NCBI GenBank assembly: GCA_002633025.1
Contig: NMRB01002025.1
Location: 65,372-129,371, forward strand
Direction: 5' to 3'
Length of the DNA: 64,000 bases
DNA from: Notospermus geniculatus
Taxonomy: Eukaryota > Nemertea > Pilidiophora > Heteronemertea > Lineidae
Positions 1 to 12,238 of this stretch are shown piece after piece. The notes below the pieces were generated by a model. That model ran no database searches, was not told where the DNA came from, and saw nothing but the letters and a program-made list of their open reading frames with translations. Numbering within the stretch: the first letter of the stretch is position 1; each line of letters opens with the position of its first letter. The position numbers and the translations under genes were made by a program.

Positions 1-558
1 ATGTGTTCCACTGAATTCAAATATATCGGCCGTATTTTTCATTCCTTTTTCAGTCAACCTCTTAAGGACTTCAGTTTTCAATGAGTTAAACTGTTCTTCT
101 AGAAGGTACTTTGTTTCGTCTATCACACCCTGCACAGCTGATTCAGTCAAATGATATTTGTGACGCAGGTTGAAAATGTATCTACCATGATTAACTGATT
201 GGTCATCATTACAAGTCCATTCATCAGTTGTCTCTTCACCCACTTCCATATCATCTTGCGACACATCACCCGTTACTTCAAACTGGGTCAAGAAACAACT
301 AGTTGAATCATGTGAAATTTCCATATCAGAACTTGTCCCCATATGTTCAGGGTCAGATATTTTATCATAAGGCATGTCTGCATGTTTTCTAGCCATGTGT
401 TTTCTAAGGGAATTGACTTTATCATAGCTCTCCAGGCAACTGGGGTACGGACAAGGAATTATTAGATCCGGCTCATGCCGGTGGATTTTCTGAATGTGAC
501 TCAGGAACTCAGGAAAGAAATTAGTCGTGAATTTACAGTGAGAACACTTCTCTGCCAT
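1..558 (-). CDS. C2H2 zinc-finger protein, N-terminal part (runs off the window)
   Basis: An uninterrupted reading frame of 186 codons starts with ATG at 558-556 and is still open at base 1. Residues about 5-26 form one C2H2 finger (C-x2-C-x12-H-x4-H) and residues about 42-65 a second (C-x4-C-x12-H-x4-H). An acidic linker follows, then a helical segment near residues 130-175 (FNLRHKYHLTESAV). This layout matches a multi-copy family seen in fish and marine invertebrate genomes, which I suspect is carried by a mobile element; the mechanism of that family is unknown to me. It probably binds nucleic acid in the nucleus. It lies 60 bp beyond the stop of the SAMD3-like gene and on the same strand. 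Single-exon reading is certain here; downstream structure is not visible. Confidence 0.6.
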   Translation of the reverse strand, partial: MAEKCSHCKFTTNFFPEFLSHIQKIHRHEPDLIIPCPYPSCLESYDKVNSLRKHMARKHADMPYDKISDPEHMGTSSDMEISHDSTSCFLTQFEVTGDVSQDDMEVGEETTDEWTCNDDQSVNHGRYIFNLRHKYHLTESAVQGVIDETKYLLEEQFNSLKTEVLKRLTEKGMKNTADIFEFSGTH

Positions 559-618
559 GTTTCAGCAACAAAAAAGATGGACTTCACACTTATGCTACAT
601 TTCAATGACATGAATGAT

Positions 619-3600
619 TTACACGTTCTTGAAGTAACGGCGCATGAAAGTGTTATATGCATGTGATCTGCGATTCTCTCGTTCGGGTTTGTCTGCTATC
701 TCAAAGCAGCAGTCCTGCAAAAAGCAGAGCAGTCCACTGTGTACTTTGGGGTACCTGATGTCATACACAAAATATATCGCAACAGCCAGGGACAACGCTG
801 CCCCCAAGGTACTGCATTCCTTAACCAAAATGATCTTGCGCTCCGCCACCACAATCACTTGTTTGACTGTTGTGCCATCTGTCTCGTCTTGTTGTGTCAC
901 AAGCAGTATGGTTGGTTCTTGGACCTCCATCTTCGCAGCAATTTCCTCTGCTTGGGCACCAACCTACAAATATGACGAATGATATTTTAGATAAAGTATA
1001 TTATGTCTGACTACTAATCTGATCTAGATTTACCTTCATGGGGAGAAACTGAACACTTGAAACCATTTCCCTGAGAATAATGTTGGTGCTGCAACAGGAA
1101 CAGGCTAATATGGCTGATTCCAAGTCACCAACAGGACAAAGTACTTGGAGGTGACATCCAATATTTTGTTAGCTTGATGTTGCAACAATACACACAGCCT
1201 GTGCCAGGATCATCCTCCCACAGCAGGGGTTTTTACCTCGCTCCTCTTCATCCACTCACACAAACCCCTGCTGAAATAGGACATCCAGTGAATCTGGTGT
1301 GGCTGTTCCATATTCCAGTTGCACTCCCTGTATCGTGTATTGGCAGGATAACTTGGGAGAATTACGAACTTTGTGGTTTTACCCCGTTTGACCTTAAAGT
1401 TTTGTGCTTTACAAATCATTTACATCTTTCCAAAATTGACTGGATTTTGTCACAGAGGTTCTTCCTATGTACGGGAAAGATTCTTATTATTTTTGATTGT
1501 TACATGTATTATGAGTCATAATTATTTAGTATTCACACCCTAAAAATGCTGCATTATGATTGGGCAATGGTTTTCTGACCGCCTCATGCTTGCCTGGGAG
1601 GCACAATTTCAGCAGGGCTTTGTGTGGAGTGTATGAAGAGGAACGAGACCAAAGCCCTGCTGTGGGAGGATGGCGCCAGGATATACAAGAAAAAGTCACA
1701 ATGACCAGAATGGTAATTGATACTGAGTGCGACGCATTAGTTGAACTTGTCTGGTGGTTGACGATAGCTAGGTCTCATGAATAATAGGTAAATCAGTTGT
1801 TATCACTTGTAACTTATACTGCTTTTACCAGACATGCCAGAATGGATCACATCATACATGTGCACTCACTTCGACAACAGTGACGAAATTCCTGACTTTT
1901 CCCTTGGATGCCGTTCGCTTCTCAACGAAATTCACCGAATCCAGTTGGTCCTGCAGTGTTGGAGGCGTTGATGACAATGAAGGAGGGACCTTCACTTGAC
2001 GGAGTATTTTGATGTTCTTGATCCAATTCACAAAGAAGGTGTTCATTTTATCCTTCGTCACCATTTGTTGGAACTCTTCTAACACCTAAAGCAAAGACAA
2101 TCGAAACTAGACATGTGAAATTTGCTCATGAGCAAATTTGATGTTCAGCCCACAAGAAGGGCTAGCCACAGAGAAAGAATAGCCTAGCAGATCATGAGAA
2201 GAGGAAGATTTTGGCAATTTGATTTTGGGTCTCGCCTTCAACATGATGACCCAGAGCCGACCCAGAATGAGAAACATAATTTATCATGTAGTAGGACACA
2301 CTCCACGCAGCAATTTCTCATTGCTGGTCTATGGCAAAGGTCAAAGGTCAGTAAGAACTGTGTGGCGGTTGAAAAATCGGCAAAATCGCCACAAAATCAC
2401 CCAAAACTCGGCTGACTTTGACCAAATCAGGAAAATGAAACCTTTCAGAAATGGCCAGATATGAGATATACATGTACATTGTGTGTAAATATACCAGATT
2501 GATTGGTTCAGCCGTTTTGTCAGAACCGTCAAAAAATCGCCAGTGGAAAGAAAGAAAGAGGCTGAGTGCAACCATGTTCAGCACACAGATTATCCCAATA
2601 ACACACATACTGGTAATAACAACACAATGATGAACTTGTCTGTTTGCAGGCCTTGGAGTATTAGATAATGAGGACGGCGCTGTGCTACATGTAGCACCAC
2701 ACGGCGTCGTCGCTGCGAGCGTTGTGACCAAAATGTCATTTTTCTAACATTATTTCCATTTGTTTCTGGCATGAAAATAACCCGTTTGTTTTGGTCAAGA
2801 AATTCAGGGTTGATTGATGCAAAATGGGTCAGACGTGAGATGAGCTTGGCAAGGTGGGTGATTTTTTCAATGTGTTTTCTGTTGAGGCGGGCGGCTTTTG
2901 TTTTAGTACACCTCAATTTCATTTTACGTGGGTGATGGCGGGCATGAGCAATCAGGGTTTGTGCCAGAAATTTTTTTGAGGGTACTATTTTCTTCAAAAT
3001 CAGCAAAAGCTCCATGAAATTGAAGAAATTTGCCCTTTTCTGTTCCTTTGAGGGTACTATGGTGGTACCCTTAGTACCTCTAGCGGAAACACTGGCGATT
3101 GCTTGCCTCTTCCTCCAAGGCCTGTGTTTATAGTTACAAATGAGTTGATAAGTGCTATAGCCATGCATTCTTCTGCACACATACCCAGTCTGCCTCACTG
3201 AAGACAGTGAACTTCTTAAGAATGCACTGAATGGAAATGGTCGGCGTTGATTCGATCCACTCCCTCCTCTCTGCGTACGTTTTCTCCATCAGTGTTCGGA
3301 TAACCTCTTGCCTTGGATTTTTTCGTTGAAATTCCTCTTTCAACTTCATCACGTTTTCTAAAAATCAGATGTATTTTTTTCAATATTTCACATTTCTAGT
3401 TATCTAAACCCTTTAGCACTCAAGCGCTTATGTAATTTTTTGTCCATCTATTCCTCAAGAGGGTTTGTAAAAATGAGCAATTTCAACAAGAAAATGAAAT
3501 GGTCAGTGGACCTAGAGCAAAAAATGTACGGTACAAAAATCAGTAAACGTACGACGCCATGTCAAGAGGCTCAGAACACCAGCTCAGGTAGAAAAATATA

Positions 3601-6600
3601 TTTTAGTTCACAATTTTTACGCCAGATGTCAGCAGCAGTCGCCGTGCGTCCAAGGGCGTTTGGAGGAAATCTGAAGCGGGCATTCACGGGTTTGGAGTGC
3701 TAAAGGGTTAAAGTCCCCACCAACTTTCAACTTTCACTTCCATGTTGTACTTTTGTAGTACACGTGTATTACTTTTGACCAACATTTGCAATTAAATCAA
3801 GTAAAATTCACATCCCTGCAGATCTGTATTTTTTTCAAGCCCCCATGTGGTCAAGTTGCTTCACCCTTTAATACAGATATCAGGCGCGGATCCAGAGGGG
3901 GTGCACTGGGTACGTGCCTCCCCTTTTGGCCAACAAATCTGTAGTGTAAATTTACCGTGAAATTCTGGAATTGGGCACAAATTTTAATGATCCTATCACA
4001 GGGTGCCCTCTTTTCCCAAATTCTGGATCTGCCCCAGCATGTACTATGTACTACATGTATGGTAAAAATTAGTCCATAACTTTACTGAAGTTAAATGTCT
4101 GCTCAGTTGACAAGTCAAGTTATTAAAGCAGTAAAACAGGTCAAGTGCTTTTCAGAATGTCCAGTCATATTTACACTAATTTTACCTTGGAATGGAACCT
4201 AACCACAAACCACAAATTGGCCAGTTCCGTGTGCGTGCCAATAAACGGCTGACCGACTGGTAACAGGACTTGTTCAGGTCTATACATGTACATGTACTCT
4301 GATTCAAGATAATCATGCAACAATGCACACGTAACTGGCTAGGTAATTTGTGGTTTGCGGTTACGTTCCATTGCAAGGTAAAATAAGTGCAAATATGACT
4401 GGACATTCTGAAAAACACTTTGAATTGGTGTGAAAGAACAAATCTGACAAATACACTTGTACATAGTTAGTGTACCTTCGTAGTTGGAACTGGAAGAGGA
4501 ATCATGTGACGTCGAAGCCCCAGAAAAGCGCTTCACACCACTGAACTTCTCAAGTTTCCTTGCAGTACGTTTCCTCCGGTATCGGACTGCTTCAGAGAAT
4601 TTCTTCTTCAATGAATACTGGAAAGGGAAGTAGAGCTAATAAGAAATAGATTCCACACAATGGCTATGAGAAACAAAGGGTTCCAAGTAGTTGCTAACAA
4701 TGTACTGCAGACTGGATCAGTTTGGTCACTTACTGGATCAGTCTGAACAGTGAGGAATGCCAAGAAACTGGCTGGTCAAACACTCCAGCAACAATTGCTT
4801 AGGACATCTAACCCGCTCACATGCCTAATCTTTTCCACTTGATGAAATGTGAAAACGGCAACCAAGTGAGCCAACAAGCGAATATAATGAAAACCAACAT
4901 AGCAGAGCTGATCACCATGAACAATACCATCTGTGTGAGGCAGTTTAGGAAAACCTGTCAGATGTTGCATTTGAGGAAAGTGTTATGGCCTTGGTGAACC
5001 CACATATTTCAATAGCAGAAATTACGTGTAACAAAACAGGGGTTAAAGAGGCAATTCAATGCACAGGCAATCGGACAGCCCTTATTGATCATTCACAGGC
5101 CTGCATTCAGCGACTTCGCATACTAGTAGGTCTTCCTATGCCGCCCCACATTTGCTACCAACACTCACCCACTGGCAGGTACCAAAAGGGTCCTTCATCT
5201 GGGGGTAGTGCTCAACAAGGGTTCTACAGATTGAATCATAATCCTTCGACAGGTCCGACTTAAGTTGATCCCAGTGTAGTAGTTCACCATTTCTTCAATG
5301 AAGAGGTTGTTAGTTGTTACATCAGTCCCCAACATATCCTGGCGGATAAGTTCCTTCAAGCGTGCTGATAGAGGAGGAATATTCACAGGGTAGACCAAAC
5401 AAGATGCATTCCCAGTTCTGTCTGCACTGCTCATACAGGACGTAGGAGGAGATTCTGACTCTGAGCCTGATGGATACCTCACAGTTGATGCTTCAGAAGT
5501 ATTCAGGGAACTGTGGCTGACATGGCTGAACGAGTCTGATGATGGAGTCTGCAACACAACAACATTTATTTCAGACCGTATCTTGTTTTTTACTTGATCA
5601 CATCAAATCAAACTATTCTTGAAATACATGTAACATGCAGTGTCTGACATGTCTGTTATGTTAGGTATGAGGTCATAAAACTTACATTCAAGTTGCTGCT
5701 GCAAGGACCGGGAATCCCTGATATGGGACGACCAAACATGACCATGTACATTTTGAGAAATCGTTTGCGTAGTCCTAATGGGACAATGAGGTTTTCCACG
5801 TCATCTTTAGATAAATCCATCAAAGCATCTCCATCAATGTAGTTGTCTGAAAGTGAAATCAACACACAGCATTAATGGCACATTTGACAAACTCAACCCC
5901 AACCACCTCTTACATGTACAAACCCTAGGCCTAATTGTCCCTGATGTGTAAATATACCAATGATGATTTTCATCAGTGACTAATAGAAATGTTGGCCTAC
6001 AGGGTTACATGAAGGATTTCAGAAGGGAACAGTGCAAACTTTGTAAAAAGGGCACTTCAACTTACATGCACTTTTCATTCGAGACATTTCTACTAACGGA
6101 ATTTTAGAAGCTTGTCAGTTAAAAAACTGTTCTCTACAACTCCAGTCAACAGCCAATTTAAATCAGTTTCTAAGATGATACCAAAATGCCAAGGCCTATC
6201 ATTCAGATCATGAGATGTTTAAGGCAAAAAAAGTTAACTTGTTTCTCATTTCAATCTTCCTCCGAGACAGGCACGCCGGGGAGCTTTTTTTATTTTCTTG
6301 ATTTTTTAAAGAAATTGACTAAATTTTCAGACGAAAGATAGACCCTTCATCGCAAACATTCTGCCAATAGCCTACCTCTTGATTCCACAGGAATGTGTTT
6401 TTGGTGGGTGAGAAGGGCTGGGAAGCTTGGGAAAGGTCCATGCTGAGGAGTAGTTGGTTCTCTAGGGTGGGTAACTGATATCCCACCCTTTAGAATCTCC
6501 TACATGTACCTTTCAGTAAGGGCCTTCCTTGGGCTTCCCTACCCTTCTCACCCACCAGGGAAGACAATATGCCTGTGGTTATTCCTCCAGATAGGCCTAC

Positions 6601-7181
6601 TAGCAATTACTGACAAGAACAAACATTCAAACATAGATGACATCAGACAAAGTGAGGGTTTTAGAAATTTCGACTGGAAATGCACAGCATTCTTTTAGAA
6701 TTGTCTGTTTGTGCTAACACAGCCATGACAGCATGCTCACCACCACCTCCTTCCCTGAAGCCATCTAGGTTAACCAACAAAATCATGTGCTTTCCCAGAT
6801 GTCAATGGTAATAAGCTGTGGCCCAGCCTATAAAGTCATGGGCTGTAGGAGGTCTACTTCAATGACTGTGCAACTTAGGCTAGGGCTCACTGCTTTGGAA
6901 CTTCATTTTTCAACTTCAATAGCTTGAAAAAACTTATTTTGAAAAAAGTAAGAAAGTAAAAAAATTCATGCAACAGGAAATTCTAAATGAGAAACAAGTA
7001 ATTTATGGCCTAAGAAAAAAACAATGAAATGACAACCAACCCAGTGTGACAAACATGACAAATGGTTGTAGGCCTAGGCCTAGGCTAGCTAGACTCAAGA
7101 CTGGGCATATTAGTCCTAGAAGTTTAGCCTACCATCATATTCATGCATGGCATGAACGATGGTTTTCCTTCCTTGAGCCAT
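619..7181 (-). CDS. SAMD3-like protein (sterile alpha motif at N-terminus), multi-exon, with lesions
   Basis: Exons on the minus strand, in order: 7181-7133 (tentative start, MAQGRKTIVHAMHEYD), 5846-5686, 5548-5169, 4617-4476, 3357-3185, 2085-1870, about 1160-1034, and 963-619 with the stop. Every border I list has AG/GT and neighbouring phases agree. The second exon holds the C-terminal half of a SAM domain (DNYIDGDALMDLSKDDVENL), a protein-interaction helix bundle; the N-terminal half is short or missing. Later exons follow the pattern of SAMD3-like proteins, whose function is unknown: a motif ending YPQMKDPFGTCQW, then a MEKTYAERREW stretch, then a C-terminal segment with FVYDIRYP. Two lesions are visible. 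The 5548-5169 exon changes frame near 5255-5285, and the frame joining the last two exons meets TAA upstream of about 1145. Either decay or assembly error could explain these. The family is multi-copy in fish and invertebrates. Confidence 0.6.
1211..1672. mobile_element. MITE, copy 1, with 10-bp target duplication
   Basis: The element begins CATCCTCCCACAGCAGGG and ends with its reverse complement. The inverted termini extend imperfectly for about 65 bp. Each terminus also contains its own inner hairpin, AGCAGGGG pairing with CCCCTGCT. Flanks gtgccaggat (1201-1210) and gcgccaggat (1673-1682) differ by one base and look like an aged target-site duplication. It carries no coding capacity and lies in an intron of the SAMD3-like gene. 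A second copy is at 25786-26230. Confidence 0.8.
3881..4037. mobile_element. Short hAT-type MITE
   Basis: About 157 bp lies between GCGGATCCAGA on the left and TCTGGATCTGC on the right, an inverted pair. The termini resemble those of the hAT element at 48843-50605 (GTGGCAGATCC and GGATCCGCCAC). No clear target duplication is visible, so the exact ends are approximate. It sits in an intron. Confidence 0.5.
4143..4422. repeat. Foldback element, arms about 80 bp
   Basis: The segment at 4143-4224 is repeated in inverted orientation at about 4342-4422 with few mismatches. The loop is about 115 bp. The right arm ends 54 bases before the exon 4476-4617, so it lies in an intron of the SAMD3-like gene. 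Confidence 0.7.
5863..7132 (-). other. Intron of SAMD3-like gene; no gene seen
   Basis: I see no exon here. A weak inverted repeat joins 6396-6430 (ggtgggtgagaagggctggg) to 6525-6562. If the tentative first exon at 7133-7181 is wrong, the missing half of the SAM domain should be sought here or in the gap that follows. Confidence 0.4.
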
Positions 7182-7298
7182 AGTACAACATCCATGCACT
7201 TGACGACCCAGCAGGGCCAGAGGCTCCCTTACAAAAATATACCACCCTACCACGTGTAGCCTAGGCCTAGGCCTAAATGACATTACCACGTGGTAATG

Positions 7299-7349
7299 NN
7301 NNNNNNNNNNNNNNNNNNNNNNNNNNNNNNNNNNNNNNNNNNNNNNNNN
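7299..7349. other. Assembly gap (51 N)
   Basis: Undetermined bases directly upstream of the tentative first exon of the SAMD3-like gene. Confidence 1.
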
Positions 7350-7976
7350 AGGCCGTTTTTTATTGCCCACCGGGCAATCTGTATCTAGGGCAGTAGTTTT
7401 CACTACAACTATCATAGATCAGAATGCCCGCTGATACAGAATGCCCTGTGTCGGATTTCATGCCTTCACTGATCGTATTCAAGCGGATCGCCTCGTCTAT
7501 TTTGACGACAAAAGAAAGAAAAATTCGGTCCGCTGCCAGCCGTCCCCAGTGGGTGTGTGGGTTTAGGCCTGTGTACTAATGACTTTCTTTCCTTTCAGAT
7601 TTCGACTCCCTTGGCCGTAGGTTCGAATCCCGCTAGTAACCATTCTTGATTTGAAATTGTTATAAGTTATAAACATATCATCATTTACCTACTAATTTCT
7701 TGTCTTCCAAAAGCAACCAATACACATTTGATTATTACATGTATTATCTTCAACCACCCTCTTTTTTGGGATTCCTTTGAAATCAATGAACTTTTTGTTG
7801 TGCGCTTCAATTTTTTGCTGTGTGTTTCAATATTCTTTCCTCTGAAAGATTTCAACGATATACATGTTGTTCTTATTGCGAATATTCTTTTTTAATCTCA
7901 AGTTTGGTTCAAAGAGGCGCCCTGCCCAGAAATTACATTGTGATATTCTAAACCAACACACTCAGGGACCTGACGT

Positions 7977-8125
7977 GGAAGTTGTAAATCCTAACCCTAA
8001 CCCCAAGCCTAACCCTAACCACTGAGTCTCAACCCCAATGCGGAAGTTGTAAATCCTAACCCTAACCCCGAGCCTAACCCTAACCACTGAGTCTCAACCC
8101 TAATGCGGAAGTTGTAAATCCTAAG
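7977..8125. repeat. 65-bp tandem repeat with telomere-like CCCTAA runs
   Basis: About 2.3 copies of a 65-bp unit start at 7977, 8042 and 8107. Each holds CCTAACCCTAACCCC and CCTAACCCTAACC separated by a few bases, then a unique tail containing ACTGAGTCTCAACCC. CCCTAA is the animal telomere repeat. A single N follows at 8126. Confidence 0.85.
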
Positions 8126-8232
8126 NGGGTAGTGTACATGTATAATAGGTGGGTTAATCCCTTGTGTAGATTCGAACACAGTAAAACAAATGCTGAGAGC
8201 GAGACAAATCCCAAACCTGCTATATCCTTGGC

Positions 8233-8620
8233 TTAAAGCGAATGGCTCGCGGGGTTTGTTGACAGTTGTTTGTTGACATGTCCTCAAATCAAGCGCCGTT
8301 TTGAGAAAAAAGCGAAAGAAGGATTTTAGTTTAATGGGAAATGCATTACACAGCCAAACTTCGGAGGCGTATTCTGCAAAATCTACCGCTTCAAAATCAA
8401 TGTGAATAGCACAAAATGTACGTTTTGAACGACTGAATTTGAAAACGTCATTAACCCATTTTAACAAATTTTTAATGGAACCTCGTCCCCAGTGTTACGT
8501 TCGCATATGTGTACAGGTTTTGCATATGGCTGGAACACGGCTTTGCCTGGAGGCGAGATTCACTCTCTATGGGAGGTACCACCAAAAATGTAAACAAACC
8601 CCGCGAGCCATTTGCTTTAA
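8233..8620. repeat. Foldback or MITE, arms about 32 bp
   Basis: The left arm TTAAAGCGAATGGCTCGCGG is matched in inverted form by the right arm ending CGCGAGCCATTTGCTTTAA. The roughly 320 bp between contain no gene I can support. Confidence 0.65.
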
Positions 8621-9161
8621 CCAGTGCTATCTACCTTCCACTGCGTCACAGGGCTTTATAGTAAAGAGAAGGATTCGTCCAACGAATTTGAAGAGAGCCT
8701 GAATCAAGAGGGCCAGAATGCATTCTTGTACTTAATGAATGATTCAGCTACAAAATACATTGTGTAGTCCTATTTATAGACGATTTATTGACGATTGCGG
8801 ATGGATTCTGCACAACAGTAATAGCTCACCATTTTCAGTTCTAAACTGGTGTATTTCAAAGAACATTTGGTGGAAAAATCTTCTAAAAATCCATTCATTC
8901 GTTTTTTAAGAATTATCAAACTAACCACTCAAAATGTGCCCAGTGTTCAGGCCTTTTCAAAATCATGCTGGACTCCCAGTCTGAGTGAACAGAGTCAAGT
9001 TGCTCCTTCCAAAAAAAGGTCAGGCGACGAAAATAAAGATGAAGTTCTACGAAATGAGAATGTTTCATATTAAAGCATCAATACAGTTGAGGTGCAGAAT
9101 AGACAAATTGTACAATGCGTGAATGGTGTGTAGGCCTACATGCATATAAAGATACTTAGGA

Positions 9162-9297
9162 GGGCGAATCCCCGCGAACTAGAATGAAATGGTCCATGGA
9201 CCATGTGCTCACCCCTTTGGACATAGTAGTGTAATGACAGAGAGAGGCATGTACATGGTCCATGGACCATTTCATTCTAGTTCGCGGGTATTCGCCC
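9162..9297. repeat. Short palindromic element related to 59070-59150
   Basis: GGGCGAAT...CGCGAACTAGAATG on the left pairs with CATTCTAGTTCGCG...TTCGCCC on the right. Inside, each arm contains the self-complementary TGGTCCATGGACCA. The inner sequence from 9193 to 9256 matches, reversed, the right end of the repeat at 58262-59140. Confidence 0.7.
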
Positions 9298-11663
9298 GTC
9301 TAAGTCGCCACAATTGGGCTCCCCGTGTTGTACTTTTTTTGGGCCACCCTATATAACTACATAAAGACTGTTGTGAATACTGTTCTTACATTTTTTCTGA
9401 CGGATTATCAAGATTTTTGCATTTGGCCCCAGAGGGGTTAATCTGACATTTTGGATATTATTTACTGGCACAGTTTGAAAGAGTAGGTAAGCATGAACAA
9501 CTTTTATACACATTGTAACATGTAGCCGAGCACTTACCATTCCTTGAACTCGAGGCGTTCTCTCTCGCAGTTCCATGTGCGGAAACTGAAATATTCTTTC
9601 TCTCGTTCAACTGTCGACACACGCCTCTGATTCAGGTGATCTGGGTAGTAGGCCTACTGGGAATAACTGTTTTTGACACTAACTCCTTGATATGATAATT
9701 GGAGTTTGTTTGCAGGATATCTTTTTTTCAGTTTTTGGCCAATTTAATTTGGCGCCGGACGAGCCTGGTTTATTATTAATTTTGCCCTTTAAGGGTTAAG
9801 AAGCAGACAATGGCTAAGCATGCTCAAGCAGCAACAGTGAATGTGCCCCCTCCCCCGGTTTCAGAGTTTCCGCTGTGTGGACTTGAAGTAGCGTGAGTGA
9901 AATCAGGCCCGTGTTGGGAGTGAATCAATCCCTTGAAGGGCATCTGGGGAGTGATTTTTTATACATAGTTCATGTGGCAAATCAATGGGAGTCATGGGAG
10001 TGACTGAATGACTGACTGACTGGAAAATCTCCAGACTGACACATTTGTTATTAATTTTGACATTGTGTTCTTTAATTCCAGAATACAGTTTCAACAGGGA
10101 TCGTCTCAAAGGAGGGCCAAATTCGTCACCCTCTCATGACGGTACTGACTTCATTATGGAGTCCAAGTAAAACAAGGAATGTGAGGTAACTTTAAGTATT
10201 TTTTGCAAATTTAACTAAGAAATAAATGAATCGATCCGACTGCAATAGATCAACAGGTCCCTTCCTTCGACCTTACATGATGATGATGATGAATAAACGT
10301 CTCCTGACAAGGTAACTGAGACCTTTATGGATCCTGCCTTGTGACAAAATTTAATACCTCATGATTAAAGGTAATGTATCACAGGTATTTTCGCGGGCCA
10401 CGAAAATCATTGTTTATTTACATTTTGTTTTTATGTCCAGTATTTTATTGTCTTATAAGTAATTTGTTGGTGGCATGCCCCTTTAGAAATTCGTTTGATA
10501 GCCTACCTAATGTATTCAATTTGGTAGGTTGGCATGTCCCAAAAAGTCCAAATAACATGATGTAAACATCCATGTTTACAAACACTGATTGTAAACAATG
10601 AAGTCGTCATACATTATCCTTAACCCCTATCTTATTTGGGTCATTTTAAATTGATGTGCCTCCTCCCCTTTAGTATCAATTGATCACGTTTTCCTTTCAC
10701 TCCAGAGTAGAATTTGGATTCCTCCTAGCCACCTTCGGCCTTGTACTCACAACCAGGATCTTCACAACTGACTCCCCTTTTTATGCTCGGTTCAGACACT
10801 GGCGACATCCATGACACTTCAATGGGGAACCAGTAGAGCACTCGACTCTGTCAAATTAATTAGCCAATCACAGCAAAGCTTCTATCCCTTCTTGGTCATT
10901 CCCAAAGTGGCAGCTGTAAAAATTTCTCGATTCGCTGACGAACTCGCTGAATTTGTTATTGTTCCTGAATTAAATTTAACGGATTAGCGGACAACGAGTA
11001 CGTCAGTGGGATCAAAAGACAACGGTATGACTACGGCAGGAGATACATTGCAAATGGTATGAGACTGGTATCTCATACCTCGTTACACCAGATGTGAAGA
11101 TGTTGCAGAACATAGACGCGTCAAGTGGCATTTTAAATGCAAATGTCATTTTCAGTGTGGATTAGATCCATTGCATGCGTTCTTTAGTATTACTTTGATC
11201 TTGAATTTTTTGAAAGCATCCGAAACTTTATAAACCCTGTTGCCTGATGGCTTGTTATCATTTATACTTTTTTTGTATTATAAGGTTTACAATACACAGT
11301 TATTAAGAAGCAAAGGTATATAGGGCTTTTTGTTCATTCTTTCTAGCCACAGTATCTACTTTTAACCACTTCGAGCAAAAATAGGTAAAACTTAAAATGA
11401 TAAATTTGCACATACCTTTGTTTTTTTAGTTGGTAAGGTTTATCTTGCAGTACATGTAGCTTTCCAATGAACACCATCGAGGGAAGGTATGGCATTGTAT
11501 GGTAGAGTTTAAAACATTTCATCATTGGGTTTAAAAGGTTTTCAGAGTACATGTATTAATGTATTGTTTTGGGATGCAAATGTATCCCCCATTCACAACC
11601 TTCCGCAGTTGCTAGTTACTCGTTACTGAGGCAATAGGCTCCATGTCCTTTTCCGACTGGCAG
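9298..11663. other. No gene seen
   Basis: Only short unsupported open frames occur here. I see no recognisable domains, splice-flanked exons or strong repeats. Confidence 0.4.
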
Positions 11664-12063
11664 GAACATACACCACTTATCATGATGAAATCAAGGATTA
11701 TCTGAAGGATCACTGCTTGAACAAAACCCGCTCACCACACTTCAGCTTCAAGTGTTAGCAGTCTTAGGTCGGACTCTCACTGCACCATGGATGCAGAGGT
11801 TTTACCGAGATGCAGAGAAGCAGCTACATCACCTTGAGGCATTTGAACTCATCAAAACGTGTTGTTCTAGAATGGAGGAGCTCACATCCCAGGAAATTGT
11901 GTCCGTACAAGATTTGCAAACAAATTTCTTCGGGGATGCTATTGAACAATCTGAAGTGAAGATACCGGTATGGATAACTGAGAATGTCGTTGAATTTTCG
12001 AACATGTTCAAGGCTGTTTTGCACTCTAACATCGCGGTGTTGAAGAAACACTTTCAGAAGTAG
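11664..12063 (+). pseudogene. Relic of a multi-copy mobile-type protein (PWM...FY family, unnamed)
   Basis: An acceptor (ccgactggcag) precedes the coding stretch. The frame starts YHDEIKDYLKDHC and shifts by one base near 11757 into a 103-residue frame containing LGRTLTAPWMQRFY, then a helical segment and a stop at 12061-12063. I associate the GxxLTxPWMxxFY pattern with repeated, uncharacterised proteins in cnidarian and deuterostome genomes, but I cannot name the family or give a function. The frameshift and the absence of further exons suggest a fragment. Confidence 0.45.
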
Positions 12064-12238
12064 GCCTACATGTATTGCTTTTGACATCAGAGAAGTAATA
12101 AAGGAAGCAACCTCAAGCACAAGAACTCATAATATGGATAGTGAAGAGGTCATGGGGATGTTTTCGTCTGGCTAGACCAGAGCTCCAAGAGCCACACTAC
12201 TGTTTATCTTCGAAAATACGTGCAAAAAAGAATGGTAT

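Noticed and set aside
2348-2731. 127-codon minus frame
   Set aside because: No domain, no splice-flanked structure and it overlaps other equally open frames; treated as chance.
2590-3198. 202-codon open frame on the minus strand
   Set aside because: It spans the donor at 3184 and the intron of the SAMD3-like gene, has no recognisable domain and reads through a repeat-like region; the exon 3185-3357 in another frame explains the real coding part.
7590-7640. B-box-like GGTTCGAATCCCG that might mark a tRNA
   Set aside because: No A box at the right distance and no consistent cloverleaf; at most a decayed SINE head.
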